Below are positions 62,216 to 64,000 of a stretch of DNA of 64,000 nt, piece by piece. This stretch comes from Phytohabitans suffuscus (GTDB lineage: Bacteria; Actinomycetota; Actinomycetes; Mycobacteriales; Micromonosporaceae). The translations under genes and the position numbers were made by a program. The notes under the pieces were generated by a model. That model was not told the DNA's origin and did no database searches. It saw nothing but the letters and a program-made list of their open reading frames with translations. The DNA is taken from the NCBI RefSeq assembly GCF_011764565.1, contig NZ_AP022871.1:4650320-4714319 (forward strand), read 5' to 3'. Each line of letters opens with the position of its first letter. The stretch's first letter is position 1.

Positions 62216-63619
62216 GTGACATCAACGCCTGAAACCATCAGGACGGTCGGTGAGCTCCGCGCGAGCGGCCACCGGCACCGCACGGTCAAGGAAGAGCTCC
62301 GCGACAACCTCCTGGCCCGGATGCGCGACGGCGGCCCGCGGTTCCCCGGCGTCGTCGGATACGACGGCACCGTGCTTCCCGAGGTCGAGCGCGCGATCCT
62401 GGCCGGCCACGACATGGTCCTGCTGGGCGAGCGGGGCCAGGGCAAGACGCGCGTCATCCGCTCGCTGGTCGGGCTCCTCGACGAGTGGACACCGGTCATT
62501 ACCGGCTCCGAGCTCAACGAGCACCCCTACGAGCCGCTCACCCCTTCGTCGCGCCGGCAGGCTGAGGAGCTCGGCGACGAGCTGCCGATCAGCTGGCTGC
62601 ACCGCTCGCTGCGGTACGGGGAGAAGCTGGCCACGCCGGACACCAGCGTCGGCGACCTCATCGGCGACGTCGACCCGATCCGGGTGGCGCAGGGGCGCAC
62701 CCTCGGCGACCCGGAGACCATCCACTTCGGACTCGTACCCCGCACCAACCGGGGCATCTTCGCGGTCAACGAGCTGCCCGACCTGGCCGAGCGGATCCAG
62801 GTCTCGCTGCTCAACGTGCTGGAGGAGCGCGACATCCAGGTCCGCGGCTACCAGCTGCGCCTCCCACTCGACCTGCTGCTCGTGGCCAGCGCCAACCCCG
62901 AGGACTACACCAACCGCGGCCGCATCATCACGCCGCTCAAGGACCGCTTCGGCGCCGAGATCCGCACCCACTACCCGCTGGAGCTGGAGCTGGAGCTCGA
63001 CCTGATCCGCCAGGAGGCGCGGCTCGTGGCCGAGGTGCCCGACCACGTACTCGAGGTGGTGGCGCGCTTCGCCCGCGGGGTGCGCGAGTCGCCGTCGGTG
63101 GACGCGCGGTCCGGCGTCTCCGCGCGGTTCGCGATCGCGGCGGCCGAGACCGTGGCCGCCTCGGCGCTGCGCCGCGGCGGCATCCTCGGCGAGTCCGTCC
63201 CCACCGCCCGGATCGGCGACACCGTATCGATCACCAGCACGCTGCGCGGCAAGGTCGAGTTCGAGAGCGGCGAGGAGGGGCGCGAGATCGAGATCCTCGC
63301 CCACGTGCTGCGCACCGCGACCGCCGAGACGTTCCGGGCGCGGCTGGCCGGGCTCGACCTCTCCGGCTTCACCGACCTGGTGGCCGAGGGCGAGATCGTG
63401 GAGACCGGTGAGCTTGTCGGCGCCGAAGACCTGCTGCGCCAGGTCGGTACCGTGCCCGGCCTCGCCAAGGTGCTCGAACGGCTCGGCTTCGACGACGCCC
63501 CCACCGCCGCGCAGGCCGCCGCCGGTATCGAGTTCGTGCTGGAAGGGCTGCACCTGACCCGACGCCTCTCCAAGGCCATGACCGACGAGGGCCGCACCCT
63601 GTACGGGAGCCGGGAATGA
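62216..63619 (+). CDS. MoxR/ChlI-type AAA ATPase
   Basis: A 467-residue AAA+ protein of the magnesium-chelatase subunit I / MoxR type. Walker A is LLGERGQGKTRVI, Walker B IFAVNELPDLAE, and sensor 1 LLVASANPEDYTNRG. The pore-arginine region is LKDRFGAEIRTHYP, and a C-terminal helical lid follows. The GTG at 62216 is the start. Such ATPases work with a VWA-domain partner that presents the substrate; the next gene is such a candidate. The process served is unknown. Confidence 0.88.
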   Translation: MTSTPETIRTVGELRASGHRHRTVKEELRDNLLARMRDGGPRFPGVVGYDGTVLPEVERAILAGHDMVLLGERGQGKTRVIRSLVGLLDEWTPVITGSELNEHPYEPLTPSSRRQAEELGDELPISWLHRSLRYGEKLATPDTSVGDLIGDVDPIRVAQGRTLGDPETIHFGLVPRTNRGIFAVNELPDLAERIQVSLLNVLEERDIQVRGYQLRLPLDLLLVASANPEDYTNRGRIITPLKDRFGAEIRTHYPLELELELDLIRQEARLVAEVPDHVLEVVARFARGVRESPSVDARSGVSARFAIAAAETVAASALRRGGILGESVPTARIGDTVSITSTLRGKVEFESGEEGREIEILAHVLRTATAETFRARLAGLDLSGFTDLVAEGEIVETGELVGAEDLLRQVGTVPGLAKVLERLGFDDAPTAAQAAAGIEFVLEGLHLTRRLSKAMTDEGRTLYGSRE

Positions 63620-63671
63620 AGCACCCCGAGAAGACGCTCCGCCGCGCTCCACGTTCGCCCGGGGACCACGC

Positions 63672-64000
63672 GTGAGCGGTAACCGCTTCCGCTACGGCGC
63701 GTGGCGCGGCGGGCCCGACCCGCTCGCCCCGCCGTACGACGTGCGGGCCGCCGTCGACCAGGTCGGCGCCGAGGTGCTGGCCGGCGGCAGCCTGCGCGAG
63801 GCGCTGCGCAACCTGCTCCGGCGCGGTCCGGACGGCGGCCGCGGCCTCGACGACCTCGCCGCCCGGGCCCGCCGGATGCGTCGCGAGGCGATGCGGCGGG
63901 GCAACCTCGACGGCGCGGTCACCCGCGCCCAGGCGCTGCTCGACCAGGCCCTCGCCGCAGAACGCGAGGAGCTGGCCCGCCGCACCGACGACGCGGCCCG
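63672..64000 (+). CDS. Partner of the AAA ATPase, probable VWA-domain protein (3' partial)
   Basis: Starts at GTG 63672 (VSGNRFRYGAWRGGPDPLAPP) and runs off the window after 109 codons. The visible N-terminal part is helical and rich in Arg and Ala (AAVDQVGAEVLAGGSLREAL, RARRMRREAMRRGNLDG). VWA proteins paired with ChlI/MoxR ATPases begin with this kind of region, but the VWA domain itself is beyond the end, so the call rests on context. It begins 52 bases after the ATPase stop. Confidence 0.6.
   Translation, partial: MSGNRFRYGAWRGGPDPLAPPYDVRAAVDQVGAEVLAGGSLREALRNLLRRGPDGGRGLDDLAARARRMRREAMRRGNLDGAVTRAQALLDQALAAEREELARRTDDAA

Noticed and set aside
1..64000. tRNA, rRNA and CRISPR search by eye
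   Set aside because: No cloverleaf-like CCA or GGTTCGAATCC-type arms with correct spacing, no rRNA motif and no regular repeat-spacer series were found.

Overview
The window is a contiguous stretch of a high-G+C actinobacterial chromosome. It carries two WhiB-family genes, a SigR-RsrA thiol-stress pair, a nickel SOD with its maturation protease, a 24-codon bL37 gene and a conservon (sensor kinase, roadblock, DUF742, GTPase). Gene content suggests Micromonosporaceae; the genus cannot be fixed from the sequence alone.

Layout. 0-5 kb: the end of a LuxR-type response regulator, a DMT-like membrane protein, hisN, a DUF2087 protein, then a small MITE-like element and an IS4-family insertion sequence next to the 3' end of rsgA. 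5-27 kb: a block whose content recalls the M. tuberculosis Rv3217c-Rv3228 region: rsgA, aroA, an SRAP protein, a WhiB protein, a hydrolase, sigR-rsrA, a small biotin carrier, pdtaS, whiB1, a lipid kinase and its membrane neighbour. It is interrupted by a repeat-filled non-coding island (12.9-14.5 kb), a TetR/DHA2 efflux pair, a SIS isomerase, and an assimilatory sulfate operon (leader peptide, sulfite reductase, zinc-ribbon peptide, cysH, sirohydrochlorin chelatase). 27-40 kb: an RsbW-like protein, sodN/sodX, malic enzyme, an alcohol-dehydrogenase-like protein, two lipoprotein hydrolases flanking a sirtuin, an MMPL exporter and ackA-pta. 40-44 kb: a compact three-gene operon (Rad50-like zinc-hook ATPase, small middle protein, PD-(D/E)xK nuclease) that matches the predicted ABC-three-component conflict systems. 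44-46 kb: an ECF-like sigma factor translationally coupled to a PAS-GGDEF-EAL protein. 46-54 kb: an amino-sugar/chitin cluster (RpiR regulator, SIS isomerase, NgcEFG-like transporter, GH16 enzyme with a chitin-binding domain, GlcNAc-kinase-like protein). 54.5-55.9 kb: a second repeat island. 56-62 kb: the conservon plus an extra membrane sensor protein. 62-64 kb: a MoxR/ChlI-type AAA ATPase and the start of its partner.

Two features matter for reading the annotation. First, twelve genes contain fifteen single-base losses, mostly at or beside short G or C runs; adding one base back restores the family-length protein each time. They look like sequence under-calls, not pseudogenes, so each is annotated as one gene. 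Second, two families of imperfect palindromic repeats recur between genes and fill the two islands; ORFs running through them are artefacts.
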